The position numbers and the translations under genes are program-made. Positions 1-8,058 of a DNA stretch of 64,000 nt are shown here, piece after piece. The stretch lies in assembly GCF_000003815.2 (NCBI RefSeq), contig NC_049991.1:9098729-9162728 (forward strand), given 5' to 3'. How positions within the stretch are numbered: the first letter of the stretch is position 1; every line of letters begins with the position of its first letter. This DNA comes from Branchiostoma floridae (lineage: Eukaryota > Chordata > Leptocardii > Amphioxiformes > Branchiostomatidae). A model generated the notes under the pieces. That model saw nothing but the letters and a program-made list of their open reading frames with translations. It did not search any database and had not been told where the DNA came from.

Positions 1-629
1 TGAAGTAGACAACACAGCAGGCAAGCTACGAACAGAGGAAGTACACTAGGGGAACAGTCACTCCTACCCCAGCTCACACGTAGTTCCCAACGTTTTAGCA
101 ACAATACTGAATCAGTTCAACGACCTATACAATAGAAAAGATGTTTTCAGATCATGTATACCGAAGCAGCATTTCTAAAGTTAAAAAGTTGTGCAGTTAC
201 ATCCATTCATGGGCGGAAATGGATGGTTACCATAAATCTTGATGAACTGGGTACTGCATTTGAAAGATCTAGATTTCGTGGTTTAGGGAATTTAAAATGG
301 TCACAAAAAGCAAAGTCTCACTACATGTAGGTTCTCAAAATGCGGACAAAAAAGAGCAAAAGGCTACATAGCATTCTTCCTTCAATATTGCGCGAACAAT
401 AGCTATTCTACTCTGAGGTCCATTTTTATCTTTGAGGCTATTTTACTCAATCCATAAAGTGGGATGGGGGAGGGGGTTGGTCGTCGCTTACGCCATGACA
501 AACCCCATGTACCGTAAGGGTAACAAAGAAAAAGGCAAAACAGACTATCAATACATTTTGACCTTTTATTTCATTTTTACTGGATGTTCAATCATAAAGA
601 AGCACACTTCTCTCCTCTCATGCCACGTC
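1..629. other. Left flank, no gene seen
   Basis: I see no convincing coding frame, RNA gene or repeat here. Open frames that enter this stretch begin with non-ATG codons and run opposite to the gene that starts at 631. The sequence is A/T-rich and non-repetitive. Confidence 0.5.
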
Positions 630-630
630 T

Positions 631-1374
631 TTATTTGCTCCAATCAAACTGGCTGTCGTGGGGTGTTCGCTTGCTGGCGAAAGGGCTTTCGACTTCACGC
701 TGACCGCGATCAGTGGGTGATGTTGGAGATTCTGGGGACTCCAAGGGCTCAAGATAGAAATTAGGAGAATGAGATGGTTCGCCCTCAACACTCCAAGATC
801 TAGGGTGCCTGCCGACAGGTTTGAATTTTGTGCGCCCTTTCTGCTTGGCGAAATTGCCGATGTTGAGGAAAGCTGCTTTATCACCAGTATCGCAGTTTTC
901 CTTACTGTTAGTACTTACGGCCTCCTGCGCTGAGGTGGACAGGATAACTTCCCCCATCTCAGCGTCTTTGACAATGAAGACATCATCTTCATAATCACTG
1001 GAGTAGTCTCCCTCGTAGTCTTGATCTGTGACCTGTTCGTTTCTTTCATCGCCCTTCAAAGTCACACCAAAAATGGACTCATGCTTATCCCAGGTATGAC
1101 TGGAGCTGCGAGGAGTCGTGATATCCGAAATATCATCGTATTCGAATTCCTGGCTACCGTCATACCACGCGCGGTTAGGAGAGATGCTAGCGACGTCTCT
1201 TTCACCGGAAGCATCCAAACAATACGCCTCTGAAGCCTCCAGGCGTTCTGTATCGGAGTCGGACTCGAACTGGCATAGTCTAGCCTTCTTTGTCTCTCTG
1301 TTTTTTTCGCTCATCTGAAGGTTGTTCTCGCCGTCACTTCCCTTCGCTTCACATCCATTGCTGTTGGAAGTCAT
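631..1374 (-). CDS. Acidic, low-complexity hypothetical protein
   Basis: Unrecognised protein of 247 aa. The open frame extends to 1488, but a TATATAT box lies at 1464-1470 on this strand, so transcription should begin below it and the first usable ATG is at 1374. The protein is rich in Ser, Asp and Glu, with an acidic tyrosine-containing patch in the middle (DYEGDYSSDYEDD) and a Ser-Pro-rich C-terminus. It looks largely disordered, as many herpesvirus regulatory or tegument proteins are. The TAA stop sits inside an AATAAA signal (630-635). There is no signal peptide or membrane segment. Function unknown. Confidence 0.7.
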   Translation of the reverse strand: MTSNSNGCEAKGSDGENNLQMSEKNRETKKARLCQFESDSDTERLEASEAYCLDASGERDVASISPNRAWYDGSQEFEYDDISDITTPRSSSHTWDKHESIFGVTLKGDERNEQVTDQDYEGDYSSDYEDDVFIVKDAEMGEVILSTSAQEAVSTNSKENCDTGDKAAFLNIGNFAKQKGRTKFKPVGRHPRSWSVEGEPSHSPNFYLEPLESPESPTSPTDRGQREVESPFASKRTPHDSQFDWSK

Positions 1375-1463
1375 CGTAAGAAAAGAACGCAGTGTAAAGC
1401 GACAACTTTTGTGGATGACGTATACCAAGCCAATGCGAACAGGTGATATGACGTTTCGCCCAA

Positions 1464-1470
1464 TATATAT
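1464..1470 (-). promoter_or_regulatory. TATA box of the acidic protein gene
   Basis: TATATAT read on the minus strand, about 90 bases upstream of the ATG at 1374 and downstream of the first codon of the longer open frame. It decides the start chosen for that gene. Confidence 0.5.
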
Positions 1471-1936
1471 GGAACTCTCGTCAGTCACGTGGAGTATGTA
1501 AATGAGTGGGGTTCAATATGGATGGTCATGGTGTGATTGTTGCTGTGTATGCGTAGTACAGTGCTCTCTCCACTCCCTCTTTTCGTTTGATCCACATGTT
1601 GCAACAAGCTACTATGAAGGGCATTTACCATACCAAACAGAAGGAAAGCGCTCGAATCATGACGCAATATCTCCCACCAATATGCAAGCTCAGTCATTGG
1701 CACATACTCGCCCAGTTCACAAGCACGGCGAGTAGAAGTACCTGGCCGGACTTAGTTCGACTTTGTTCAAAGCCGTGATGTATTGCCTTTGTAAGAGGCA
1801 CCCTAGATAGCACTTTTCTTGCTATGATTCAAGATCATCAGGATTGGTGGCTTCTTTACAATTTCCAAAAACTTAATACTACAAATCTTTGTATTCTGGG
1901 TAAAGCATCTTGGATCAGTTGCCATCCATTACTGGA

Positions 1937-2470
1937 TCAATAGATGAGCTTGAGAATAGTTGCAGCAATAACTAGGGCGGCCGCAGTGAAGATAAGTCCG
2001 TTCCGAAAGGTAATTTCCACGGGTTGATCCTTCCGAAACACATTGTTCAAGGTTTCCCATCCTCCATTTTCTTTGATCCAACCTTCAAGGTTGCCTCCAA
2101 CATACTTTCCCAGAAATTCCCCAAACGTTTCAGCTCCCTCTGGGTTTTGCTCTCGAAAGTGGAACGCTATTCTGCCAGCAAAGGCGTACAGCGCGACAAC
2201 GCGGCCCCAGTTGACTGGTTGGTCCTTTAACATTTCATCCGCTACGTTCTTGAACGTTGTGTAGCTTGTCTCGGGCGAGATCTGTAACCTGTTGAACATG
2301 CCGGTGAAGAAATACTGGTGCCGCTCCAGGAGTTCATTTGCCGTTCTCTGTAGAGTTGCCGCTGTCTTGCTGGGTGGAGTGAGATTCCTGTTACTCACTT
2401 TTGTTTGGATGTAGAACCTAGCAAGTTCCTTAGCCTCTGTCACAATGGGGTTTTCTGCAACACCATCCAT
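1937..2470 (-). CDS. Bcl-2 family apoptosis regulator
   Basis: 177-aa protein with the full Bcl-2 layout. A BH4-like helix lies at about 9-25, a BH3-like helix at 40-50 (LQRTANELLER), BH1 at about 81-100 with the hallmark VNWGR, BH2 at 131-145 with WIKENGGW, and a C-terminal hydrophobic anchor at 158-176. Proteins of this family sit on mitochondrial or ER membranes and bind BH3 proteins; viral members usually block apoptosis. The BH3 segment lacks the usual G-D pair, which fits a pro-survival rather than a Bax-like role, but that is inference. All core motifs are intact, so it is probably functional. A damaged second Bcl-2-like frame lies at 7708-8001. Confidence 0.93.
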   Translation of the reverse strand: MDGVAENPIVTEAKELARFYIQTKVSNRNLTPPSKTAATLQRTANELLERHQYFFTGMFNRLQISPETSYTTFKNVADEMLKDQPVNWGRVVALYAFAGRIAFHFREQNPEGAETFGEFLGKYVGGNLEGWIKENGGWETLNNVFRKDQPVEITFRNGLIFTAAALVIAATILKLIY

Positions 2471-2717
2471 GTTACATGTTCATGATCATTGGAAAATATG
2501 GAGACTTTGGAACACGGGGACGTCGGATTATAGGGATTTCGGAAAATACAGATTTCGTAACATAGGGAGACTGTTGTATTCTAACCCGTTGTGTGGTCTG
2601 TGTATGCAACATGGTCTGTGTCAGAGCGTGGGAACGAGATAGAAGCACCGCGGGACGTCAATCATAAACGCGTCATTAGGGCCATCCTACGTCATCAACT
2701 GCGGACCAAGCTGACCA

Positions 2718-3989
2718 ATGGTTGCGTCGCCTGTACAACAAAGTCTCAGTGTACAGCGTGACGTGGTCCATTCGGTCTTCATTCAGTCGGTCGAAATGGT
2801 CTTACATCTCCAGTCATCATCTCTTTTTCGTCGACGGTTCCAGCGCCACGTTCCCAACACGACGCCATCCACTGTATCGGCTAGAGTAGCGAAACGACAA
2901 TCGGCAATGTCAGCTAGGAGGGCATTAACGTTCGACGATCTTACTCCCAACGAATACCCACCCCGACAAGATGCCCAAAGCAGGAACAGCAACCAACGGC
3001 CTATTCCATCAACACAGCTAGTCTTCAGCTCGCGAATCAGGGAGAAGTTTTACCTCCCGAAGTCACGGCCCAAACAACAGACAATCGTCGCACCAACAGC
3101 AAGAAACATGCCGATGAGCATTCCAGTCCAGCCAGTCTTCACTACGGTACAAAATGCTCAAGTCAGGGAAGCCCAAGAAACGAGGACTGCACCCCAGATC
3201 CGCTGGCCCAGCGCAAGACCCTGCCAGTCTTTGTCATGGCCCGAACAACCGGTAGCTCGCTACAAACAGCGAAGCATTCCATTGGAAGTTGTGAAGTCGA
3301 AAGCTGGGCTGTCACCTACGGGAGTTGATCTATCACCTAGACGTGTCAATCGCAACGATACATACGGCCGAATGTTGCTGAGCCCCATAGGCGTGACCTT
3401 GACCCGCGGCAAATGGCACAGCCTTTCTCTTGACATCGGTTTCATGCCTTGCTACGATCAAACTGACGTCCCCATCATGGCATGCGTATCGAGCATCATG
3501 GGCTTGGTCAGACTGAAAGGTATCTACGTTCACCAGTCCATTCATCGATGCGATGGTAATATCATCAGAATCCACATCACCAACCAAAGCTCGTTTGAAG
3601 AAATCGTAGTTCACCCTGGGCAAGCCATTGGGCAGATCTTCTTTGTGAGCAGCGCTGACATCGGGTTGGACAGCCGTATACAGGAGCCCATGATTGTTGC
3701 CTGTGACACTGCGTTGACCAAACATTCCTCTCGTTCGGTGAGGGTCGAGCCACTGAACAAAGAAGGAGCCATCTGTCACGATGATGAGATTCCCATCGTA
3801 TATCCATTCTCCAATGTTCCTATCGTTGTCGCTCCCATGGAGCGATTCGTTGGGAGATACAGCATCCCCATATTGATACACTTCAACATGAACTCACCGG
3901 ACGATGTTAATGACACTATGGTTCTGAAGCGAGGCTCTTTAGTAGCTTGCGTTCGCTATACCAGACTTGCAAACGTGAAGTATCTGTAG
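2718..3989 (+). CDS. dUTPase-related protein, probably not catalytic
   Basis: 423 aa. The first ~180 residues are basic, Pro/Gln/Ser-rich and probably disordered. From about residue 194 the chain resembles a dUTPase fold: a motif-1-like stretch (AGLSPTGVDLS), a motif-2-like VSSIMGLV near 257, a motif-3-like strand ending RIHITNQSS, and a motif-4-like PGQAIGQIFFV near 300. The motif-3 catalytic Asp/Tyr pattern is missing (the region reads HQSIHRCDGN) and no glycine-rich motif 5 is visible. Herpesviruses commonly keep dUTPase-fold proteins that have lost activity and gained other roles, and this is probably one. The last bases of the gene form the first unit of the 98-bp repeat array downstream. 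Confidence 0.72.
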   Translation: MVASPVQQSLSVQRDVVHSVFIQSVEMVLHLQSSSLFRRRFQRHVPNTTPSTVSARVAKRQSAMSARRALTFDDLTPNEYPPRQDAQSRNSNQRPIPSTQLVFSSRIREKFYLPKSRPKQQTIVAPTARNMPMSIPVQPVFTTVQNAQVREAQETRTAPQIRWPSARPCQSLSWPEQPVARYKQRSIPLEVVKSKAGLSPTGVDLSPRRVNRNDTYGRMLLSPIGVTLTRGKWHSLSLDIGFMPCYDQTDVPIMACVSSIMGLVRLKGIYVHQSIHRCDGNIIRIHITNQSSFEEIVVHPGQAIGQIFFVSSADIGLDSRIQEPMIVACDTALTKHSSRSVRVEPLNKEGAICHDDEIPIVYPFSNVPIVVAPMERFVGRYSIPILIHFNMNSPDDVNDTMVLKRGSLVACVRYTRLANVKYL

Positions 3990-4541
3990 TGATGAACTTG
4001 TATTACGTGTTTATTTTTTAAGTGCGATGATATGTATCTTATTCTTTTAGCGTTAGCTACCCCAGACTTGCAAACGTGCAGTATCTGTAGTGATGAACTT
4101 GTATTGCGTGTACATTTAAATGCGATGATATGTATCTTATTCTTTTAGCGTTAGCTACCCCAGACTTGCAAACGTGCAGTATCTGTAGTGATGAACTTGT
4201 ATTGCGTGTACATTTAAATGCGATGATATGTATCTTATTCTTTTAGCGTTAGCTACCCCAGACTTGCAAACGTGCAGTATCTGTAGTGATGAACTTGTAT
4301 TGCGTGTAAATTTAAATGCGATGATATGTATCTTATTCTTTTAGCGTTAGCTACCCCAGACTTGCAAACGTGCAGTATCTGTAGTGATGAACTTGTATTG
4401 CGTGTACATTTAAATGCGATGATATGTATCTTATTCTTTTAGCGTTAGCTACCCCAGACTTGCAAACGTGTAGTATCTGTAGTGATGAACTTGTATTGCG
4501 TGTACATTTAAATGCGATGATATGTATCTCATTCTTTTCGC
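3961..4541. repeat. 98-bp tandem repeat, about six units
   Basis: Units begin at 3961, 4062, 4160, 4258, 4356 and 4454, each starting CCAGACTTGCAAACGTG. Period is 98 bases except for the first, diverged unit (101). The first unit contains the last codons and stop of the dUTPase-like gene, so the array grew from that gene's 3' end. Copies 2-6 are nearly identical, which points to recent expansion or homogenisation. An AATAAA at 4572-4577 follows the array and may end the upstream transcript. Confidence 0.95.
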
Positions 4542-4571
4542 TTACCACGTGTTGTTCTGTCATGTTTTCAA

Positions 4572-4577
4572 AATAAA
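4572..4577 (+). terminator. AATAAA polyadenylation signal after the repeat array
   Basis: First AATAAA downstream of the dUTPase-like gene. If used, the 3' untranslated region would carry about five copies of the 98-bp repeat. Confidence 0.4.
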
Positions 4578-5316
4578 CAAATCAAAGAATATGTTATGGC
4601 ATCGAGTGCGTCTTTTCTATGTTAGCCCAAGTTGTAATTTCAGGCAGTCTTATTCTTTTCGACGTGTAATGGGTCTCAGCAAGGTTTCTAACGGGCAACA
4701 CTTTGTAATCAGCCCATATAAATAGATTTGGGAATCGATATCCGGTTGCTCATATGGGACCTAAATTATAAGATTATCAGTATTGTATTTTTACCCTTAA
4801 TAACGAAGTGATGCTATGAATGGGGGTTATGTATCGAAAAGGGTGGATAGTCGTCAGGAGATCAATCCAAAGAAGATAGCTAACTATGGAACGCAGTCTG
4901 GTCTACCGACTAAAGACGCATATATGCGTGATATATAGATGGGTAAGAGTTAGAGGTTACCAACAGAAGTATAATTTGCTGCTGAATCAATTAACGTGTT
5001 CAGATGTGAGCATAATTATCGAGAAGCCGGTGAGGAATGTGCCGACCTTTATTGTCCCGATAAGAGACCAAAAACGTTTGACCTTGTTGTCCACAAATGT
5101 GTGGCTATTGGAGCCTTTTCAAAATGCGTCTAAAGTCTGCATACATTAGGAGTCGATGATGCTGAACTAGCAGATCTCCTTAAATGAATTCGTCGCTTAT
5201 TCTTTGTCGCATCATTATTGTATCGGATGTTTGGTGCTTAAATATGCGCGTTGTATGTGTGTTTATCACATAGGTTTTGAAAAAAACAAAAGAATTTTGA
5301 TTATTGCTGATCTTGG
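4578..5316. other. Intergenic region with no clear gene
   Basis: A TATAAAT box on the plus strand at about 4716-4722 is the only feature I can point to. The one ATG frame downstream (4886-5149, 87 aa) has no recognisable motif and is probably chance. Confidence 0.4.
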
Positions 5317-5327
5317 TTTATTTTTAC

Positions 5328-5870
5328 TCAATACACTCCGGGGAAAGTGTTGCTTCGTGATATAGGGCAGGCCGGACACCTCAGTAGGCAGTCCTCTGCA
5401 GAAAGGCCATTGTAGCAGTTTGAGCACGTAACCAAATCAAAGATATTTTGTTGACAATGTGGGCAGTTTCCAGTCACGTAGCCACAACAAGCATGGTAAC
5501 TCTGGAGGTCTTGGGCATTGACTTGTACAATGGCACGAGTTCTAGCGTCTCCGTCCAAGACGTTTGTGATAGTTGTCTTGAAGGACTCAACAAAATCGCA
5601 ACGTAGGCATAAATCTCCACCAAGAAACGTTGCACATGAGTCACAGAGATGGGTGAAATTGTCGACCGTTACTTCAAGGTCAGGGAGAATGATCTCATCA
5701 AGCAACAGGCTCGTCTCGTAAGGCCAACGAAATTCTGCAACGTCCCCTCCCCTCCCACTCGTACTCATGGTTTCTGCTGCATTCTCTCGACCGTTTTCGA
5801 CCATGGCCTCTGCAATCTCTGAACTTTCGGCTGTTTCGGGAGCGGAGAGGGCTAGATCTTTAACGGGCAT
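5328..5870 (-). CDS. Cysteine-rich zinc-binding protein
   Basis: 180 aa from the ATG at 5870. A longer frame reaches 5939, but a TATAAG box at 5951-5956 puts the likely RNA start too close to that codon. The C-terminal half holds at least seven cysteine pairs: CDSC, CLRC, a CC pair, CPHC, CSNC and CPAC. This suggests two or more zinc knuckles or a degenerate RING/zinc-ribbon fold. The N-terminus is acidic and Ser-rich. No catalytic motif is seen. RING and other zinc proteins are numerous in malacoherpesviruses and often act as E3 ligases or regulators, but the function here is not shown. AATAAA at 5317-5322 lies just past the stop. Confidence 0.75.
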   Translation of the reverse strand: MPVKDLALSAPETAESSEIAEAMVENGRENAAETMSTSGRGGDVAEFRWPYETSLLLDEIILPDLEVTVDNFTHLCDSCATFLGGDLCLRCDFVESFKTTITNVLDGDARTRAIVQVNAQDLQSYHACCGYVTGNCPHCQQNIFDLVTCSNCYNGLSAEDCLLRCPACPISRSNTFPGVY

Positions 5871-5950
5871 CTCGGAAATCAATCTGTAACAGATGAGAGA
5901 GAAGTTACGCCCGTCAGGAAAGAAGTTACGCACTGGCACGTCTGTAGATC

Positions 5951-5956
5951 CTTATA
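5951..5956 (-). promoter_or_regulatory. TATA box of the zinc protein gene
   Basis: TATAAG on the minus strand, about 80 bases upstream of the ATG at 5870. Confidence 0.45.
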
Positions 5957-6334
5957 TTGGATATGTCACGTGACTGGAACCCAATGCTAGCCAAAAGCAC
6001 GCAATTAGATAAGAACTAATGGCGGAATATTGAAGACCAATCCACAATAAGAGCCTACCATTATTCATCATGACGTAAGAGACCTCCCCCCCCATTACAA
6101 TAACTCTAATATAGTGGTCACTTCTATCATTCTCTTCATATAAAATCTTAACTCATATCTATATAAGAGGGCTGTGTCATCGACAATGCCTTAACCATTA
6201 GTTTTAATGGAGCTGCGGGGTTTGGGGCTCTGAAAAATCGACGAGTAAAACGGGACACGCCCATTTTTCCGTTTTGTAAGTCGAATTTTCACCAGACCAC
6301 CGGGTAACGTGCAGCCGAGAACTAATGATATGTG

Positions 6335-6342
6335 TGACGTCA
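6335..6342. promoter_or_regulatory. CRE palindrome TGACGTCA (1)
   Basis: Perfect ATF/CREB consensus site, 46 bases from a second copy at 6381. Confidence 0.55.
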
Positions 6343-6380
6343 TGAAATTATGCTAATTAGATCAGATGATGCTAATTAGC

Positions 6381-6388
6381 TGACGTCA
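6381..6388. promoter_or_regulatory. CRE palindrome TGACGTCA (2)
   Basis: Perfect ATF/CREB consensus site next to GCTAATTAGC, itself a near palindrome. Confidence 0.55.
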
Positions 6389-6801
6389 TATCTTCTTACT
6401 CTCACTTTGTGGCACTAGATATCGCCCTCTGTACACTACATTTGAGCAAGCCTTAACATGGCATACAGACACGTGCGATCGCCAAGTACTAGTGTGTGCG
6501 GCTCTATGCCAGATGAAAGGCGTTCTAACAGAAACCAAGAAGCAAAAAAGGAATAAAAAAAAATAAAAAAATTGAAAAAAATGTAGGTTTTATTGGCACG
6601 GGGGGGAAATGCTATTTCGGGACCTTGCCACCCCTGTCTGTTTTTTCATAGTTTTGTTTTGTTTTTTGTGGTTGTTTTTGTGGTGTGTGTTGTTTTAGGG
6701 GGGTGGGGGTCATTTTTTTGCCCCCCCTGTGTTTGGATGGTGTTGTGGAGGGTCGCTTTCTTCTTTGAAAAAGGTGTAGTAGCAGCGTGTGTGTGTGTGT
6801 G

Positions 6802-6809
6802 TGACGTCA
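6802..6809. promoter_or_regulatory. CRE palindrome TGACGTCA (3)
   Basis: Perfect ATF/CREB consensus site directly after a GT dinucleotide run. Confidence 0.5.
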
Positions 6810-7289
6810 CTAGATAGCGGGCTAAAGTTTTCCGCAAATGCAGCCTTAGGATAAATGAATATTGTCAATGTTGTCATTGTTTTATTCAGTAAGGGTGAAT
6901 TCATTACGTAATGTTGATGGTATTACTTAGCAATTGTCTTGTCGTAGAGCCGTATTGCACAATGGGGGCAGGTTGCTAAGCCTCGCAGTACGGGCTTTCG
7001 GTATACTGATTGAGCTGGAGTTACTGAGGGCGAGTCCTGTTCTAGTTGGTGGTGCAAAGGGTAGTTCTTTCTGAGCATTTGTTTGAACAGCTGCACTATT
7101 GCTTCCTTCAGTGTGGGCAGGTCGGAGATGATGTACTGAAAATGATCTATTCTTACGCTCGTTAGATAGCGGCCCGCTTACAGTAAAGTTTGCCGTTTTT
7201 TGTCTCGTTCTCTTCCGATAAATGAATGAAAATGCTCTATTCTTAGGATCACTCTGAGCCACTACACTAGTTGCTTATTCTGTAGTTTA

Positions 7290-7480
7290 TGTGTGTACAA
7301 AACTAAATAATATACGCAATCATGACAAGTTCATATGGTACATTGTAAAGTATTTTATTAAAGAAATGAAGGAAGGGAACAAGGTCCCTATAATTGCCGC
7401 TAAGACGTATCGATACACATTGTTGGTGCATGCATTCTGGATCTTGGATGCAGTAGAAGCCACAGATCTGGAGAACCCTG
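7290..7480 (-). repeat. Duplicated 3' end of the 8980-9768 zinc-finger gene
   Basis: This stretch aligns by eye with about 8834-9035: shared ACGCAA..ATGACAAGTTC, GTATTTTATT (AATAAA signal on the minus strand), a GCCGCTAAG/TGCGGCTAAG block and GGAGCCACAGAT. It therefore copies the 3' untranslated region and last coding bases of the zinc-finger gene. The two copies have diverged, so the duplication is not very recent. Confidence 0.75.
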
Positions 7481-7614
7481 CGTAAAATGGGAATAATGTC
7501 TCGTTCTTCGACGTCGCCTCGCTGCTGCGGTGTGTTGTTGGGTGGCTTGGCTTGACGAAACAGCATGTGGTGTCTTTGTGCGAGTTTAAAGCGGGGATAC
7601 GATAATGAAAACAT
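7303..7614 (-). pseudogene. Remnant paralogue of the zinc-finger gene C-terminus
   Basis: 103-aa frame with an ATG at 7614. Only the middle part is recognisable: LQICGFYCIQDPECMH matches the end of the 8980-9768 protein (LRICGSYCKSYPECIH). The stop of the parent gene is lost, so the frame runs on through what was 3' untranslated sequence, past the AATAAA at 7354-7359. The upstream part of the zinc finger is missing. I read it as a truncated gene copy rather than an active gene; a small expressed protein cannot be excluded. Confidence 0.6.
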
Positions 7615-7707
7615 TTCCCGATAGCAGTAAACCTACAGCTCCGACTCGGGTGTTTTTCTTAGCGGTGCGGCGCTGAAAAACATGTCCTTTCGATTCGACC
7701 GGGGTGT

Positions 7708-8001
7708 TTATCTTAGCGCAATCATGCCCTCCGTGTCTTCAATGTATTTCCCAGCAAGACGACAGATGATGCTGGACATTTCTACAATAATGTCACATAT
7801 TGCATCGTGCTTCAAACCCCTGTTGATGAGCTCCACAGATACGTCAACCACGAGCATCATGGACACCAAAATTCTTGCCCAATTCACACGCTGCTTCAAC
7901 ACATTCTGTAGTATGAACCTCAAGCCGACATAGATGTCCCTTACGTCAGTCATAAATGCTCGTGCAACGGTCCCGTACTGAGGTTCCAACTTGCCTGCCA
8001 T
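7708..8001 (-). pseudogene. Degenerate Bcl-2-like frame
   Basis: 97 aa from the first in-frame ATG (8001). A BH1-like segment is clear (KQRVNWARILVSMM), and a weak BH2-like end reads YIEDTEGM, after which the protein stops with no membrane anchor. A BH3-like helix (IIRMAGKLEPQYGTVARAFM) straddles the ATG, so a start there would cut it; the frame is open for only 17 codons further upstream, back to a stop, with no ATG. An ATG at about 8052 lies just after the PC4 stop but in another frame. The pattern suggests loss of the proper 5' end by a frame break, an unseen exon, or non-ATG initiation. It looks like a decayed second copy of the Bcl-2 family rather than a copy of the intact gene at 1937. 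Confidence 0.6.
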
Positions 8002-8058
8002 GCGGATAATGTTCTTGGCAACCGCTCTTGCCAAATCGGGCGAATCCGTCCATTATGG

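Larger units (their letters stand above)
5957..6880. promoter_or_regulatory. Long non-coding, control-like region
   Basis: About 0.9 kb without a credible gene but full of signals. There are TATA-like boxes at 6138-6145 and 6160-6167 (TATATAAG, plus strand). Perfect CRE palindromes TGACGTCA lie at 6335-6342, 6381-6388 and 6802-6809. A repeated TATGCTAATTAG-like element flanks the first two CREs. An A-rich stretch with plus-strand AATAAA lies near 6552, followed by G-runs, T-runs and a GT microsatellite (6787-6802). This could be an immediate-early promoter/enhancer, a non-coding RNA locus or part of an origin; the sequence does not decide. Confidence 0.5.

Noticed and set aside
432..764. 110-codon plus-strand frame near the left edge
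   Set aside because: Begins with TTG and overlaps the well-supported minus-strand gene at 631-1374.
3961..4541. CRISPR array
   Set aside because: The repeats are contiguous 98-bp units without unique spacers; it is a tandem duplication.
4886..5149. 87-aa plus-strand frame
   Set aside because: No motif, no adjacent polyadenylation signal, 165 bases from the nearest TATA box; probably chance.
6593..6904. Frames through the G/T-rich region on both strands
   Set aside because: Low-complexity runs of G, T and GT give open frames by composition; no ATG-led conserved protein.
6927..7262. 111-codon minus-strand frame with an AATAAA just past its stop
   Set aside because: It begins with GTG, contains no ATG at all, and an in-frame stop lies a few codons upstream; composition looks like chance.
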